Below, piece after piece: positions 43,298 to 52,454 of a stretch of 64,000 nt of DNA. The position numbers and the translations under genes are program-made. How positions within the stretch are numbered: position 1 is the stretch's first letter; each line of letters starts with the position of its first letter. The DNA comes from Flavobacterium hiemivividum. Its GTDB lineage: Bacteria > Bacteroidota > Bacteroidia > Flavobacteriales > Flavobacteriaceae. A model generated the notes under the pieces. The model did not search any database, was not told the DNA's origin, and was given only the letters and a program-made list of their open reading frames with translations. The DNA is taken from NCBI RefSeq assembly GCF_004349145.1, contig NZ_SMFO01000012.1:1-64000 (forward strand). The letters are read 5' to 3'.

Positions 43298-45769
43298 TTA
43301 AGATTTAGGATCTAAAATCAAAGAAATTCTTTCAATACAATCAGCATAATGGTATTTCGTTTCTGTAGTAGCAGCACTATTTCTTGCTGTTGCTAATACT
43401 GATTTTAAAGCCGTTAATTCTCCTCTTACTAATGCCCTAACGTCAGATTGTGCTACATTATAAAATTCGCCAGAGCGGCTAGGTTTTATTTCTTCCTTCA
43501 TCAAGTATTCCATTCTTTCAATATAAGCACGTTGTAAGTTTCGGCGATAAATAGTAACTGGAGTAGCAGCACTAGCTTCTTTCCAGATTCCTTTACGTAG
43601 CTCACTTAATAAATTTAAAGCACTGTAATTAGTAGCGCCTAGAATTTCAGCATCCATCAATCGACCGATACGTTCAAAACTCAAAACACTATTCAGATGT
43701 CTAGCCTGTAAATTTCTAAAACGCTCTGTATAACCAGCGTAATCGATATTTTTAAGCGTTTTTAGATTTACTAACCAAGTAGGCGAAGTAAAAGCATTTG
43801 CTTGCAACCATTTCATCGCTTCTTGCTGTTGTGCTTTGGGTGTTACCGTATAAACAACTCCGGTTTGAATTGGTTTTTTAGTGTCTTCATATACACCTCC
43901 TACATTGGTTACAACGTGACCAACATAGCGACTCCACACACTTAAAAGTTCGTCATACAATTCACTTAAGTCTTCATAATTATTAGTCACATCACTAGTC
44001 CATTCTGATAAATGTGCCGCAACATATTCTAGATTTTTAAGTCCGTAGCTACTGGCTCTCATCGAATTATTTCCAATATCTTCTGTTTGTGAACTTGGAT
44101 CAAAACTACTGCTTTGCTTCCCAAACTTATACATTGGGTCGCCCGCTTTTTCAAGAATCCATTTGTCTAATGTAGCAACTTCTGATTCTGGAGAAACCGA
44201 GTTTGGAATTACTCTATACCCCCAGTTTAGTGCATAGTGATCATAAGGTCCCATTTGACGAATGAAACGAACTCCTTTATCGCCAGGCTGAGCGATATAA
44301 TTAAAACGAGCATAATCCATTAAACTCGCTGCAATTCCGTTTTTTTGTGTAAAAGCACCATCTCGATAACTCTCTGTATCATAAGCGCAACTCGCTCCCA
44401 TATTGTGTGGAAAACCAAGCGCATGTCCCACCTCATGAGCAATAACAAATCGCATCATCTCTCCCATTTCCTCATCACTGGTGTTTAAAGTTCTTGCAGA
44501 AGGATTTGCAGCGCCTGTTTCTAACAAATAGCGGTTGCGATACGAACGCAGGTGGTTGTGGTACCAGATAACATCACTCTCGATTATTTCTCCCGTTCGT
44601 GGATCAGAAACACTAGGACCAACTGCATTACGAGTCGTACTAGCAACATAACGAATTACCGAATAACGTATATCCTCTGGACTAAACTCAGGATCTTCTT
44701 CCTTTGTGGGAGCATCCTTTGCAATAATCGCATTTTTAAAACCTGCGGTCTCAAATGGTTTTTGCCATTCCTCAATTCCTTGTCTAATGTACTTACGCAA
44801 CTTTTCTGGCGTAGCCGGATCTATGTAATACACGATTGGTTTAATAGGTTCTACGAGTTCACCTTTGGCGTAAGCCACAGGATCTTTCGGCTCTAATCTC
44901 CATCTGCGGATGTAAGTCTTTTGATCCGACTTTAATTCCTCACTACCATAATCGTACTGACTCATTGTAAACCAACCTACTCTTGGATCAGCAAGACGGG
45001 GCTGCATCAATTTTTCAGGTAGCAAAATCATCGATTGATTCATCTGCATGCTTATCGTCTCTGTATCTTCCTGCACTGGCGGCTTACTCGCATTATAGGT
45101 AAAATCCTGAATTACCTCGATATTCATTGGAAAAGTCTTCATCGTAGTGATAAAACTACGAGAATCATCCATGCCTTTTACCTTGTACGTCTCTCTCATA
45201 CTAGCAGATAATCCGCTGATAGCCTTAACATCAGTTCCGTAAAATTTAGTTACATCGATAACGGTATTAGCAGAGTCTTTGCTGAAAGCAGCAATATCAA
45301 ATGCAAATAAGGTCGGTTCGTAATTATTGTTTTTCACTGAAATACTAATAGGTAAACTATCATTGGCAACTGCATTATAGGACTTTAATTTGATTAGAAT
45401 CTTATCTTGAAAACGCTGCCAAACGATCAATTGCTCATTAGTTTCTGAACCTGCATTTACATAACCACCTCCAAGATTAGATGGTAATTTAGATATCCTA
45501 CTTACAAGAAGCATGTCTTTATCTAATAAGCGATTGGGAATCTCGAAATAATATTTTTTATCTACTTTATGAACTTTAAACAAACCATCATCAGTGATGG
45601 CGCCCTTAGTAATTACCTTATCATAGTCCTTAATAGTAACTTCAGGCTTTTTTTCGGGCGGAGTAACTGCTTCCGTTTTTTTGTTTTTCTTACGCTTCGA
45701 TTGCGCAAATTGAGTATTTGGAGCCAACATAAAGGCGGCCAAAGTGGTCAAAATGAATAATTTCTTCAT
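43298..45769 (-). CDS. Exported zinc-dependent metalloprotease (DUF5117/DUF5118 type)
   Basis: 823 residues. Signal peptide (MKKLFILTTLAAFMLAPNTQFAQ), then a basic linker, so secreted to the periplasm or beyond. The zinc site is HEVGHALGFPHNMG (about 443-456), the HExxHxxGxxH form of metzincin-like peptidases. The N-terminal beta-rich region (RLLDKDMLLVSRISKLPSN near 80; VIRYVAS near 375) and C-terminal helical part are typical of this Bacteroidota family. It likely degrades peptides in the envelope. A minus-strand -7 element TATTTTTG lies at 45799-45806. Confidence 0.9.
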   Translation of the reverse strand: MKKLFILTTLAAFMLAPNTQFAQSKRKKNKKTEAVTPPEKKPEVTIKDYDKVITKGAITDDGLFKVHKVDKKYYFEIPNRLLDKDMLLVSRISKLPSNLGGGYVNAGSETNEQLIVWQRFQDKILIKLKSYNAVANDSLPISISVKNNNYEPTLFAFDIAAFSKDSANTVIDVTKFYGTDVKAISGLSASMRETYKVKGMDDSRSFITTMKTFPMNIEVIQDFTYNASKPPVQEDTETISMQMNQSMILLPEKLMQPRLADPRVGWFTMSQYDYGSEELKSDQKTYIRRWRLEPKDPVAYAKGELVEPIKPIVYYIDPATPEKLRKYIRQGIEEWQKPFETAGFKNAIIAKDAPTKEEDPEFSPEDIRYSVIRYVASTTRNAVGPSVSDPRTGEIIESDVIWYHNHLRSYRNRYLLETGAANPSARTLNTSDEEMGEMMRFVIAHEVGHALGFPHNMGASCAYDTESYRDGAFTQKNGIAASLMDYARFNYIAQPGDKGVRFIRQMGPYDHYALNWGYRVIPNSVSPESEVATLDKWILEKAGDPMYKFGKQSSSFDPSSQTEDIGNNSMRASSYGLKNLEYVAAHLSEWTSDVTNNYEDLSELYDELLSVWSRYVGHVVTNVGGVYEDTKKPIQTGVVYTVTPKAQQQEAMKWLQANAFTSPTWLVNLKTLKNIDYAGYTERFRNLQARHLNSVLSFERIGRLMDAEILGATNYSALNLLSELRKGIWKEASAATPVTIYRRNLQRAYIERMEYLMKEEIKPSRSGEFYNVAQSDVRALVRGELTALKSVLATARNSAATTETKYHYADCIERISLILDPKS

Positions 45770-46142
45770 TTGTAGGTTGTTAATTGATTAATCAAGCTCA
45801 AAAATAATTTTAACCCCATCCTTTCTCGTTTTTATCTAATATTTTAACTTATAATTAACAATTGTTATGATTTTTTGGGCATGCCCCTATGGGTCGGGTT
45901 TTCTGTTACAATCTCTCTTATCACGTCTAGTACCAAAAACAACATAATACAAGAGAGGATTTTCACGACAACCCCTCACGCAAGGCAAAGTCAATCACAG
46001 CACGTATGCTAAACAAAAAGACAACAGCATGTAAAATATCCGTAAATCCACCGCAATTAAAAATCGTTTTATTTTTACTTTAGCCAAAAACAATTCAAAA
46101 CATTTTCCGACCTTGTCATTCCTTAAAATAGCATAGCAACTA
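45770..46142. other. Intergenic region with dispersed repeat
   Basis: Apart from the metalloprotease -7 element (45799-45806), this region holds a decayed mosaic repeat at about 45875-45990 (GGGCATGCCCC, then arms around AGAGAG and CTCTCT), of a type frequent between flavobacterial genes. TAACAATTGTTA (45856-45867) is a perfect palindrome resembling the Crp-type box core. No gene seen. Confidence 0.45.
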
Positions 46143-46754
46143 ATGGATTTATTCAGCACTGAAATTGGAGAAAATAAAAACCTGCTCCCGAAAGATGGCG
46201 TCGTAAACTATTACGGCCATATTATGACTGTGCAGCAAGCCAACTTCTACCTGAAGAATTTACTGGAAACCATCGCTTGGAAAAACGACGAAGCTATAAT
46301 TTTTGGCAAACTCATTATTACAAAAAGAAAAGTCGCCTGGTACGGAAATACAAATTTTAACTACACTTATTCTAATACAACGAAGCACGCCTTAATCTGG
46401 ACTCCGGAATTACTAGATTTAAAAGCAATGGTGGAAGAAAAAACCGGCGAAACTTACAATTCCTGCCTGCTTAATTTATACCATAACGGCAGCGAAGGCA
46501 TGGCTTGGCACAGTGACGGCGAAAAAGATTTAAAGAAAAACGGTGCGATTGCTTCACTAAGCTTTGGTGCTGAACGAAAATTTGCCTTTAAACACAAAGA
46601 AACTAAAGAAACCGTATCGCAAATCTTAGCCCACGGAAGCCTACTGGTTATGAAAGGCGAAACCCAAACCCACTGGCTGCACCGCCTCCCTCCCACTACA
46701 CGTGTTACTACGCCTAGAGTGAATCTTACTTTTAGAACAATTGATTTGAAGTAA
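46143..46754 (+). CDS. 2-oxoglutarate/Fe(II)-dependent dioxygenase AlkB-type
   Basis: 203 residues. The iron-binding triad is HSDGEKD (His about 122, Asp about 124) and a distal His in THWLHRLPP (about 181). The 2-oxoglutarate Arg is in RVNLTFR (RxxxxxR, near the C-terminus). WYGNTNFNYTYS is the family's nucleotide-recognition region. It repairs N-alkylated bases in DNA or RNA. It has no partner ada gene here. Confidence 0.93.
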   Translation: MDLFSTEIGENKNLLPKDGVVNYYGHIMTVQQANFYLKNLLETIAWKNDEAIIFGKLIITKRKVAWYGNTNFNYTYSNTTKHALIWTPELLDLKAMVEEKTGETYNSCLLNLYHNGSEGMAWHSDGEKDLKKNGAIASLSFGAERKFAFKHKETKETVSQILAHGSLLVMKGETQTHWLHRLPPTTRVTTPRVNLTFRTIDLK

Positions 46755-46936
46755 GATTTTATACTTTAAAAAAGTATTTAAGATATCATTAAAAGTAGGT
46801 ATTGTCTTATTCGAATTTAAAGTGTTTCTTTACTACTATCTATATACCCTAAAAAAAACGGCTTTTTAATGTTCGATAATAGCTTTTATTTTTAAGAAAC
46901 AATATTAGACCTAAACAACCACTAAAAAAACCAACT

Positions 46937-47197
46937 ATGAAAAGTGAATGGGCCACAAACTACGAAGGATCTGAAATAAAAGTAACCAATAGCTGGTTCT
47001 CTGGCGAAAAACTTTTTGTAAATAATGAATTGCAGGACGAGCAATTAAACTTCATTACACCAAGCCAAATGACTGGAAAACTAATAGCTAAAAATGGAGA
47101 ACAAATGGATATTAAAACCAATCTCTCTGGTTTCTTTCGCGTGAGTTGCAGGATGTTTATTAATAACAAAAAAGTCGAATTGCAACAAATTAAGTAA
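46937..47197 (+). CDS. Small hypothetical protein
   Basis: 86 residues, no signal peptide. It reads as a small beta-rich fold: WATNYEGSEIKVTNSWFSGEKLFVNNELQDE and LIAKNGEQMDIKTNLSGFFRVSCRMFINNKKVEL. Similar short proteins occur in Bacteroidota and Bacillota without assigned function (from memory). It has a plausible start 21 bases after the preceding AT-rich gap and no operon partners. Confidence 0.6.
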   Translation: MKSEWATNYEGSEIKVTNSWFSGEKLFVNNELQDEQLNFITPSQMTGKLIAKNGEQMDIKTNLSGFFRVSCRMFINNKKVELQQIK

Positions 47198-47299
47198 AGG
47201 CGTTTTAGTTAAAAGCTCAATGTCTTGTCCTGAAATAGGTTTACACAAAGATTTAACAAAATGGAAGGGTTTTCTGAAAAATCATCATCAAAATGACAT

Positions 47300-47470
47300 G
47301 ATCGATATAGTGAAGAATTTAAAAGATTTGTTTATGAAGAATTTTTAAGAAGTTCTGCAACAAAACAAGAAATTGAAATTGAATATAGTATTGGAAAACC
47401 CAATAGCGCGGAAATCTTTTCCGTGCCCACAATAAAAGAAATATTAAATCAAACCGACCACCTAAATTAA
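47300..47470 (+). pseudogene. IS3-type transposase OrfA remnant
   Basis: The frame from 47300 reads DRYSEEFKRFVYEEFLRSSATKQEIEIEYSIGKPNSAE in pieces, the start of an IS3-family OrfA (a helix-turn-helix with a YSxEFK opening). It has no ATG; upstream sequence (HHQNDM) is in another frame. After about 38 codons it runs into the repeat at 47404-47450 and stops at 47468-47470. The catalytic half is absent, so it is an insertion-sequence scar. Confidence 0.5.
47404..47450. repeat. Direct repeat, left copy
   Basis: This segment (TAGCGCGGAAATCT, then GTGCCCACAATAAAAGAAATA) is repeated with a few changes at 48498-48540, on the far side of the phosphotransferase gene. Eight extra bases sit after AATCT in this copy, forming a small GCGCGGAAA/TTTCCGTGC hairpin. 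Confidence 0.65.
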
Positions 47471-47487
47471 TCACGCAACCCAATCAC

Positions 47488-48489
47488 ATGACAACTTTTC
47501 CCGTACTAGCTTCCACATTATCAGAAAAAGATTTAGGTAAATTTATAATAGAAAAATACAACTTAAATAGCAGTTTTGAATGTAAATTATATAGAACTGG
47601 AGTAAATCACACTTATTTTATTTCAGACTCAGACAAAAAATATGTTGTTAGAGTTTACTGCTATAATTGGAGAAGCAAAACAGAAATAATAGAAGAATTG
47701 CAACTTTTAACGATACTTAAAAACAATAATCTTTCGATTTCATACCCAATTTCTGATAAAAATGATGAATTAATCCAGGAAATTAATGCTCCCGAAGGAG
47801 TTCGTTATGTTGTGCTTTTTTCATTTGCAAAAGGGGAAAAGACACGATTTATGACCAATGAGAATTGTTTTAAAGTTGGTTCGATTATAGCAAAGATTCA
47901 TAATCTAACAGAAAACAAAAAAATCAATAGAATAAATTATACTTCTGAAATACTTTTAGAAAAATCTTATAATTATTTGAAACCCTTCTTTTCTGAAGAT
48001 TTAAATGAAATGATTTTTTTGAAAGAAACAGGAATAGAAATAGAAAAAACCTTTGCAGAAACCAATTTAGCCGAAAATCAAAAAGGAATAGTTCATCTTG
48101 ACATTTGGTATGATAATTTTAGCATAACTGCAGAAAATGAAATCACACTATTTGACTTTGATAATTGTGGAAATGGAAATCTTATTTTAGACATTGGCTA
48201 TTTCTGCAAACAATTATTTTTTATCGAACAAGACAAAAAGCAATATGAATCTAAAGCCAAAAGCTTTATTGATGGCTACAAAAAATTTAGAAAATTATCA
48301 GATACAGAGATAAGTTTAATTCCAGAAGCTGGAGCATCAATTTTCATTTTCTATCTTGGCGTACAGGCTCAACGATTTGATTGGTCTAATATTTTTTTAA
48401 CAGAAAACTATCTGAAAATGTTTGTTGGAAGAATAAAAAACTGGATTGATTATCATGAAAACAAAAAATTAACTGCGACTAAAAGCTAA
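47488..48489 (+). CDS. APH-type (aminoglycoside phosphotransferase-like) kinase
   Basis: 333 residues of the protein-kinase-like APH fold. The catalytic loop is HLDIWYDNF (about 202-210) and the metal-binding motif DFDNCGNGN (about 222-230). N-terminal TYFISDSDKKYVVRVY contains the ATP-binding Lys/Arg region. Substrates of such kinases vary (choline, homoserine, antibiotics, protein residues) and none is indicated by neighbours. The gene is bracketed by direct repeats (47404-47450, 48498-48540) next to an IS3 scar, so it may have been carried in. Confidence 0.85.
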   Translation: MTTFPVLASTLSEKDLGKFIIEKYNLNSSFECKLYRTGVNHTYFISDSDKKYVVRVYCYNWRSKTEIIEELQLLTILKNNNLSISYPISDKNDELIQEINAPEGVRYVVLFSFAKGEKTRFMTNENCFKVGSIIAKIHNLTENKKINRINYTSEILLEKSYNYLKPFFSEDLNEMIFLKETGIEIEKTFAETNLAENQKGIVHLDIWYDNFSITAENEITLFDFDNCGNGNLILDIGYFCKQLFFIEQDKKQYESKAKSFIDGYKKFRKLSDTEISLIPEAGASIFIFYLGVQAQRFDWSNIFLTENYLKMFVGRIKNWIDYHENKKLTATKS

Positions 48490-48497
48490 GAACCTGA

Positions 48498-48540
48498 TAG
48501 CACGGAAATCTGTGCCCACAATAAAAGAAATACTGAATCT
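48498..48540. repeat. Direct repeat, right copy
   Basis: TAGCACGGAAATCT followed by GTGCCCACAATAAAAGAAATA matches the left copy at 47404-47450, apart from eight missing bases and single changes. It starts 9 bases after the phosphotransferase stop codon. Confidence 0.65.
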
Positions 48541-48616
48541 AATCTCTCTAATAAGTTGCAACACTAGAGCAGGTAGAAAATAAGTTAGATCCAAAACATT
48601 GGTATTTAACTTCACA

Positions 48617-48652
48617 AATAAGCCCTCTCGATTGCTATCAAGAGGGCTTATT
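48617..48652. terminator. Intrinsic hairpin between convergent genes
   Basis: AATAAGCCCTCT (48617-48628) pairs perfectly with AGAGGGCTTATT (48641-48652) with a 12-base loop. It lies between the phosphotransferase gene and the end of the minus-strand rluD gene. Confidence 0.85.
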
Positions 48653-48683
48653 AGTTGTAAATTAGACTATTTAAGTAAGGCGG

Positions 48684-49724
48684 TTATTCTCCTTCTTCGG
48701 TTAAATTCGTTTTAGAATATCCTCTCCATTTCTCAATACAATCCTGAAAATCCTGAGGTAATTCAGTATCAAAACGCATCATCTCGCCCGTTGTAGGATG
48801 AACAAATCCAAGGGTTTTAGCATGTAAAGCTTGTCTTGGTAATATTTTGAAACAATTGTCAATAAACTGTTTGTATTTAGTAAACGTAGTTCCTTTCAAA
48901 ATCAAATGACCGCCATAACGCTCGTCATTAAATAAAGTATGACCTATGTGCTTTAAATGAACGCGTATTTGATGCGTTCTTCCTGTTTCCAGTTGGCACG
49001 AAATCAAAGTCACATAACCAAAACGTTCCAAAACCTTGTAATGCGTTACCGCTGGCTTCCCTATTTCAGGATCAGCAAAAACGGCCATTTGCATGCGGTC
49101 TTTTACGTGACGTGCCACATTTCCTTCAATTGTACCTTCATCAGCCACAACATTTCCCCAAACTAAAGCTACATACTCTCTTTCAGAAGATTTGGCTTCA
49201 AATTGTTTGGCTAGATGCGACATCGCCGCTTCGGTTTTGGCAATCACTAATAATCCTGAAGTGTCTTTATCAATTCGGTGTACTAATCCTGGTCTTTCGC
49301 TGCTGTTCATTGGCAAATTATCAAAATGATAAGCCAAGGCATGCACTAAAGTTCCAGTATAATTTCCGTGTCCGGGATGAACTACCATTCCTGGCTGTTT
49401 GTTAATCAACAACAAGGTATCGTCTTCATAAACAATATCCAAAGGGATATTCTCTGGTATAATATGATTTTCATACGGTGGATGCGTCAACATCACACGC
49501 ACCACATCAAAAGCTTTTACTTTATAATTCGACTTTACAATAGCGTCATTTACAAAAATATTCCCTTCAGTAGCTGCAGTTTGAATCTTGTTTCTGGTGG
49601 CATTTTGAATCAGACTCATCAAATATTTGTCAATTCGCAAAGGCGCTTGTCCTTTTGGAACTTCAAATTTAAAGTGTTCGTATAATTCTTCTTCTAAGTC
49701 AATCGACTCTACATTATTGTTCAT
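48684..49724 (-). CDS. RluD-type 23S rRNA pseudouridine synthase
   Basis: 346 residues. An S4 RNA-binding domain (about 22-85; LRIDKYLMSLIQNATRNKIQ, in pieces) precedes the RluA/RluD catalytic domain with the nucleophilic Asp in HRIDKDTSGLLVIAKT (about 148-163), GMVVHPGHGNYTGTLVHAL and RTHQIRVHLKHIGHTLFND. It converts specific uridines of 23S rRNA to pseudouridine; RluD versus a related paralogue cannot be settled. The PASTA gene upstream overlaps it by 11 bases. Confidence 0.9.
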   Translation of the reverse strand: MNNNVESIDLEEELYEHFKFEVPKGQAPLRIDKYLMSLIQNATRNKIQTAATEGNIFVNDAIVKSNYKVKAFDVVRVMLTHPPYENHIIPENIPLDIVYEDDTLLLINKQPGMVVHPGHGNYTGTLVHALAYHFDNLPMNSSERPGLVHRIDKDTSGLLVIAKTEAAMSHLAKQFEAKSSEREYVALVWGNVVADEGTIEGNVARHVKDRMQMAVFADPEIGKPAVTHYKVLERFGYVTLISCQLETGRTHQIRVHLKHIGHTLFNDERYGGHLILKGTTFTKYKQFIDNCFKILPRQALHAKTLGFVHPTTGEMMRFDTELPQDFQDCIEKWRGYSKTNLTEEGE

Positions 49725-50331
49725 TTGGCATTTCTTCTATTGGACTAGCAATACTATCCGTTACTGTATCTTCTTCATAACTTGCTTTTCCATCACCTAA
49801 AACCAGATCGATTTTAGAAGATTTCAAGACTTTATCCCCCGCTTGTATGTTCCTTCCTTTAAAACGCATTTCGAGCACCATGTCTTTTCCAAGATTTGGT
49901 ATGTACGTTATTGTTCCCTCCTCTAGTCCTAAAGCTCTTAAGGTAGGTACCGCTTCGCGATACGTTCTATTTACTAAATCCGGGACTTTCACTGATGAAA
50001 AACCGGAACTATTAATTTTAATATAGACTTTCCTACCCACTTTTACTTTCTCTCCTGGCAATGGATCCTGCTGTACGACAGAGAACTTAGGATAATCACT
50101 TCTATAATTTACACTATCCAGTAATATATATTGAAGATCTAACGCATCCAGTTTTTCCTCGACTTGCTCCTCTGTTAATCGGCTTAAATTAGGAACTGTA
50201 ATTTCATTTCCGTGATCAGTTGTAAAAGTCAACCAATGCATAAAGAGATATCCCAGAACGGCAATAATCAAAACGGCTAGAAATACTTGAACAAGAAAAA
50301 CACGGCTGGTAAGATACTTACGTAAACTCAT
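49714..50331 (-). CDS. Membrane-anchored PASTA-domain protein
   Basis: 205 residues from the ATG at 50331 (MSLRKYLTSR). A longer reading begins at TTG inside the -7 element CAAAGATA (50353-50360, TATCTTTG on the minus strand) and is rejected. One membrane helix (about 12-35) is followed by three PASTA-like units (about 48-108, 112-140 and 145-190; VPNLSRLTEEQVEEKLDALDL, VPDLVNRTYREAVPTLRALGL). PASTA domains bind peptidoglycan-like ligands and are usually attached to kinases or transpeptidases, but here they stand alone. The linked gene is rluD, not a kinase. Confidence 0.88.
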   Translation of the reverse strand: MSLRKYLTSRVFLVQVFLAVLIIAVLGYLFMHWLTFTTDHGNEITVPNLSRLTEEQVEEKLDALDLQYILLDSVNYRSDYPKFSVVQQDPLPGEKVKVGRKVYIKINSSGFSSVKVPDLVNRTYREAVPTLRALGLEEGTITYIPNLGKDMVLEMRFKGRNIQAGDKVLKSSKIDLVLGDGKASYEEDTVTDSIASPIEEMPNEQ

Positions 50332-50704
50332 AAATTTATTTTTATAATACGACAAAGATATAGCATATTCGTTTCAAAAAAAATGATAATTTTGTTTAAT
50401 AGTATTTAACGTCGGACTTTAGAGAAAGTGCGAAAACATTTCTATTTTTGATTAATAAGAAATGAAGCTACATTTAAGTTAGCGCAACACTGGTTCAGCC
50501 AAAAGTGGAACTTTTATAGAGTTGATATTAATTAGGAGCTATTTCCCGTTATCCGCTATATCTTTTTCTTTTTTCGTTAAAAAACGAAAAAAGAAAAAGG
50601 ATGTCGCTTCTACCGGGGCTAAAACACATTTGTTTTCAAAACAACAAACCTTAAAATTGAGTTTAAATCTAAAAATTTAAACCTAAAACCTTAAACAACA
50701 AAGA
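50332..50704. other. Intergenic region with hairpin repeat
   Basis: It contains the PASTA-gene -7 element (50353-50360) and the dispersed repeat at 50533-50625. The remaining AT-rich bases before ddl show no gene or clear promoter. Confidence 0.45.
50533..50625. repeat. Dispersed repeat with long A/T hairpin
   Basis: TTAGGAGCTATTTCCCG, then a long stem (CTTTTTCTTTTTTCGTT with its complement, about 50562-50599), then GGATGTCGCTTCTACCGGGGCTAA. The last arm resembles, inverted, the AGCCCC block at about 608-630. Repeats with this order are frequent between flavobacterial genes (from memory). Confidence 0.6.
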
Positions 50705-51676
50705 ATGAAAAATATTGCCATTATCATGGGCGGTTATTCCAGCGAATATAAAATATCACTAATCAGCGGGAATGTTGTGAACCAATACCTGGACAAAACC
50801 AAATACAAGGGATTTTGCGTACACATACTACCTGAAAAATGGGTCTATGTAGACGAAGCCGAAAATGAATTTCCCATCGATAAAAATGATTTCTCAGTAA
50901 CGATTGACGGCGACAAAATCAAATTTGATTGCGTTTTTAATGCCATACACGGTACTCCCGGTGAAGACGGACTCATGCAAGCCTATCTAGAATTGCTAGG
51001 GATTCCGCAAACATCATGTGATTATTACCAAGCGGCCCTTACTTTCAACAAAAGAGATCTACTGTCTGTTTTAAAACCATACGGAATTAAAAGTGCCATT
51101 TCTTACTACTTAAACAAAGGAGACAAAATCGACACCAATGAAATCGTACAAAAAGTAGGGTTGCCTTGTTTTGTAAAACCCAATAAAGCAGGTTCAAGTT
51201 TTGGGATTTCGAAAGTAAAAACCGAAGCTGAGTTGCCTATTGCTATTGAAATGGCTTATAAAGAAGACAACGAAATCATCATAGAAAGTTTCCTTGACGG
51301 AACTGAAGTTTCAGTAGGTGTTATCAATTACAAAGGCACAATAACAGTTTTACCCATCACTGAAATTGTTTCCGAAAATGATTTCTTCGACTACGAAGCT
51401 AAATATCTTGGAAAGTCACAGGAAATCACCCCAGCCCGTATTTCTGATGAAATGACTGAAAAAGTAGGAGCTATCGCAAAGCGTGCATACGAATTACTAA
51501 AAATGAAAGGATTCTCGAGAAGCGAGTTTATCATTGTAAACGACGAACCTATTATGCTAGAAATGAACACCGTTCCTGGAATGACTAACGAAAGTTTATT
51601 ACCACAACAAGCACTTGCGGCAGGAATTTCACTCGAAGATTTGTTTGCAAATGCGATTGAGTTGGCATTAAAATAA
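50705..51676 (+). CDS. ddl: D-alanine--D-alanine ligase
   Basis: 323 residues, an ATP-grasp enzyme making D-Ala-D-Ala for peptidoglycan. It has GGYSSEYKISLISG (about 9-22), HGTPGEDGLMQAYLELLGIP (about 80-99), the ATP-grasp lysines in PCFVKPNKAGSSFGISKV (about 158-175), and NTVPGMTNESLLPQQ (about 294-308). Single gene, unlinked to mur genes here. Confidence 0.95.
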   Translation: MKNIAIIMGGYSSEYKISLISGNVVNQYLDKTKYKGFCVHILPEKWVYVDEAENEFPIDKNDFSVTIDGDKIKFDCVFNAIHGTPGEDGLMQAYLELLGIPQTSCDYYQAALTFNKRDLLSVLKPYGIKSAISYYLNKGDKIDTNEIVQKVGLPCFVKPNKAGSSFGISKVKTEAELPIAIEMAYKEDNEIIIESFLDGTEVSVGVINYKGTITVLPITEIVSENDFFDYEAKYLGKSQEITPARISDEMTEKVGAIAKRAYELLKMKGFSRSEFIIVNDEPIMLEMNTVPGMTNESLLPQQALAAGISLEDLFANAIELALK

Positions 51677-51718
51677 GGGACTATATCCTCACTGCATATA
51701 ACACAAACTTTTCATTTA

Positions 51719-51759
51719 GACGAAGGAGAAAACCCATATTAAGAGATTTCTCCTTCGTC
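51719..51759. repeat. Palindromic repeat between ddl and coaD
   Basis: GACGAAGGAGAAA (51719-51731) pairs perfectly with TTTCTCCTTCGTC (51747-51759), followed by GAAATGACA. This is the GTCGAAATGACA intergenic repeat type. It sits in the spacer only 27 bases before coaD. Confidence 0.7.
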
Positions 51760-51785
51760 GAAATGACAAAATAGAAAAAAGTATA

Positions 51786-52241
51786 ATGAGAAAAGCCATA
51801 TTTCCTGGATCGTTTGATCCTATAACATTAGGACACGAAGACATCATAAAAAGAGGCGTTTCTCTTTTTGACGAGATAGTTATTGCTATTGGTGTTAATG
51901 CCGATAAAAAATACATGTTTTCTATAGAAGACCGAAAGCGTTTTATCGAGGAAACCTTCAAAGACGAACCAAAGGTATCGGTGATTACTTATGAAGGTTT
52001 AACCATTGATTTGTGTCAAAGAATCAAAGCTGATTTTATTCTGCGTGGTTTGCGCAATCCCGCCGATTTTGAATTCGAAAAAGCCATTGCCCACACGAAC
52101 AGACATTTATCAAAAATAGAAACCGTATTTTTACTAACTGCAGCGCGTACTTCTTACATCAGTTCGAGTATCGTGAGAGACGTTCTCCGTAATGGCGGCG
52201 AATACCAAATGTTAGTTCCAAAAGCGGTGCGAGTTAAGTAG
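51786..52241 (+). CDS. coaD: Phosphopantetheine adenylyltransferase
   Basis: 151 residues. Nucleotidyltransferase motifs: FPGSFDPITLGHEDIIKR (about 6-23, the THxGH-like TLGHEDI) and the C-terminal TSYISSSIVRDV (ISSS loop, about 119-130). The active-site ADFILRGLRNPADFEFE is present. It makes dephospho-CoA from phosphopantetheine. Length is normal. Confidence 0.95.
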   Translation: MRKAIFPGSFDPITLGHEDIIKRGVSLFDEIVIAIGVNADKKYMFSIEDRKRFIEETFKDEPKVSVITYEGLTIDLCQRIKADFILRGLRNPADFEFEKAIAHTNRHLSKIETVFLLTAARTSYISSSIVRDVLRNGGEYQMLVPKAVRVK

Positions 52242-52454
52242 TATTCAGGGGTCAGTAGATAGTTGTTCAGAACATAGTTAGCCTTGTATTCTAATCAAAA
52301 TGAAATGCCTTTTTACACCTATAAAATCTATGAATGGATGTGGTTAAAAAATAGCATCACTAATTATTGAAAAATAAACTAAATACCGCATATTACAAAC
52401 TTGCAGGAAGTACTTAATAAGCGTATTTTCGCACAATCATAACAAATTTCAACA

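Noticed and set aside
45856-45867. TAACAATTGTTA, a match to the Crp-type box core
   Set aside because: It has no -7 element at the 29.5-base spacing and lies far from the sulfur cluster; AT-rich palindromes of this length are expected by chance.
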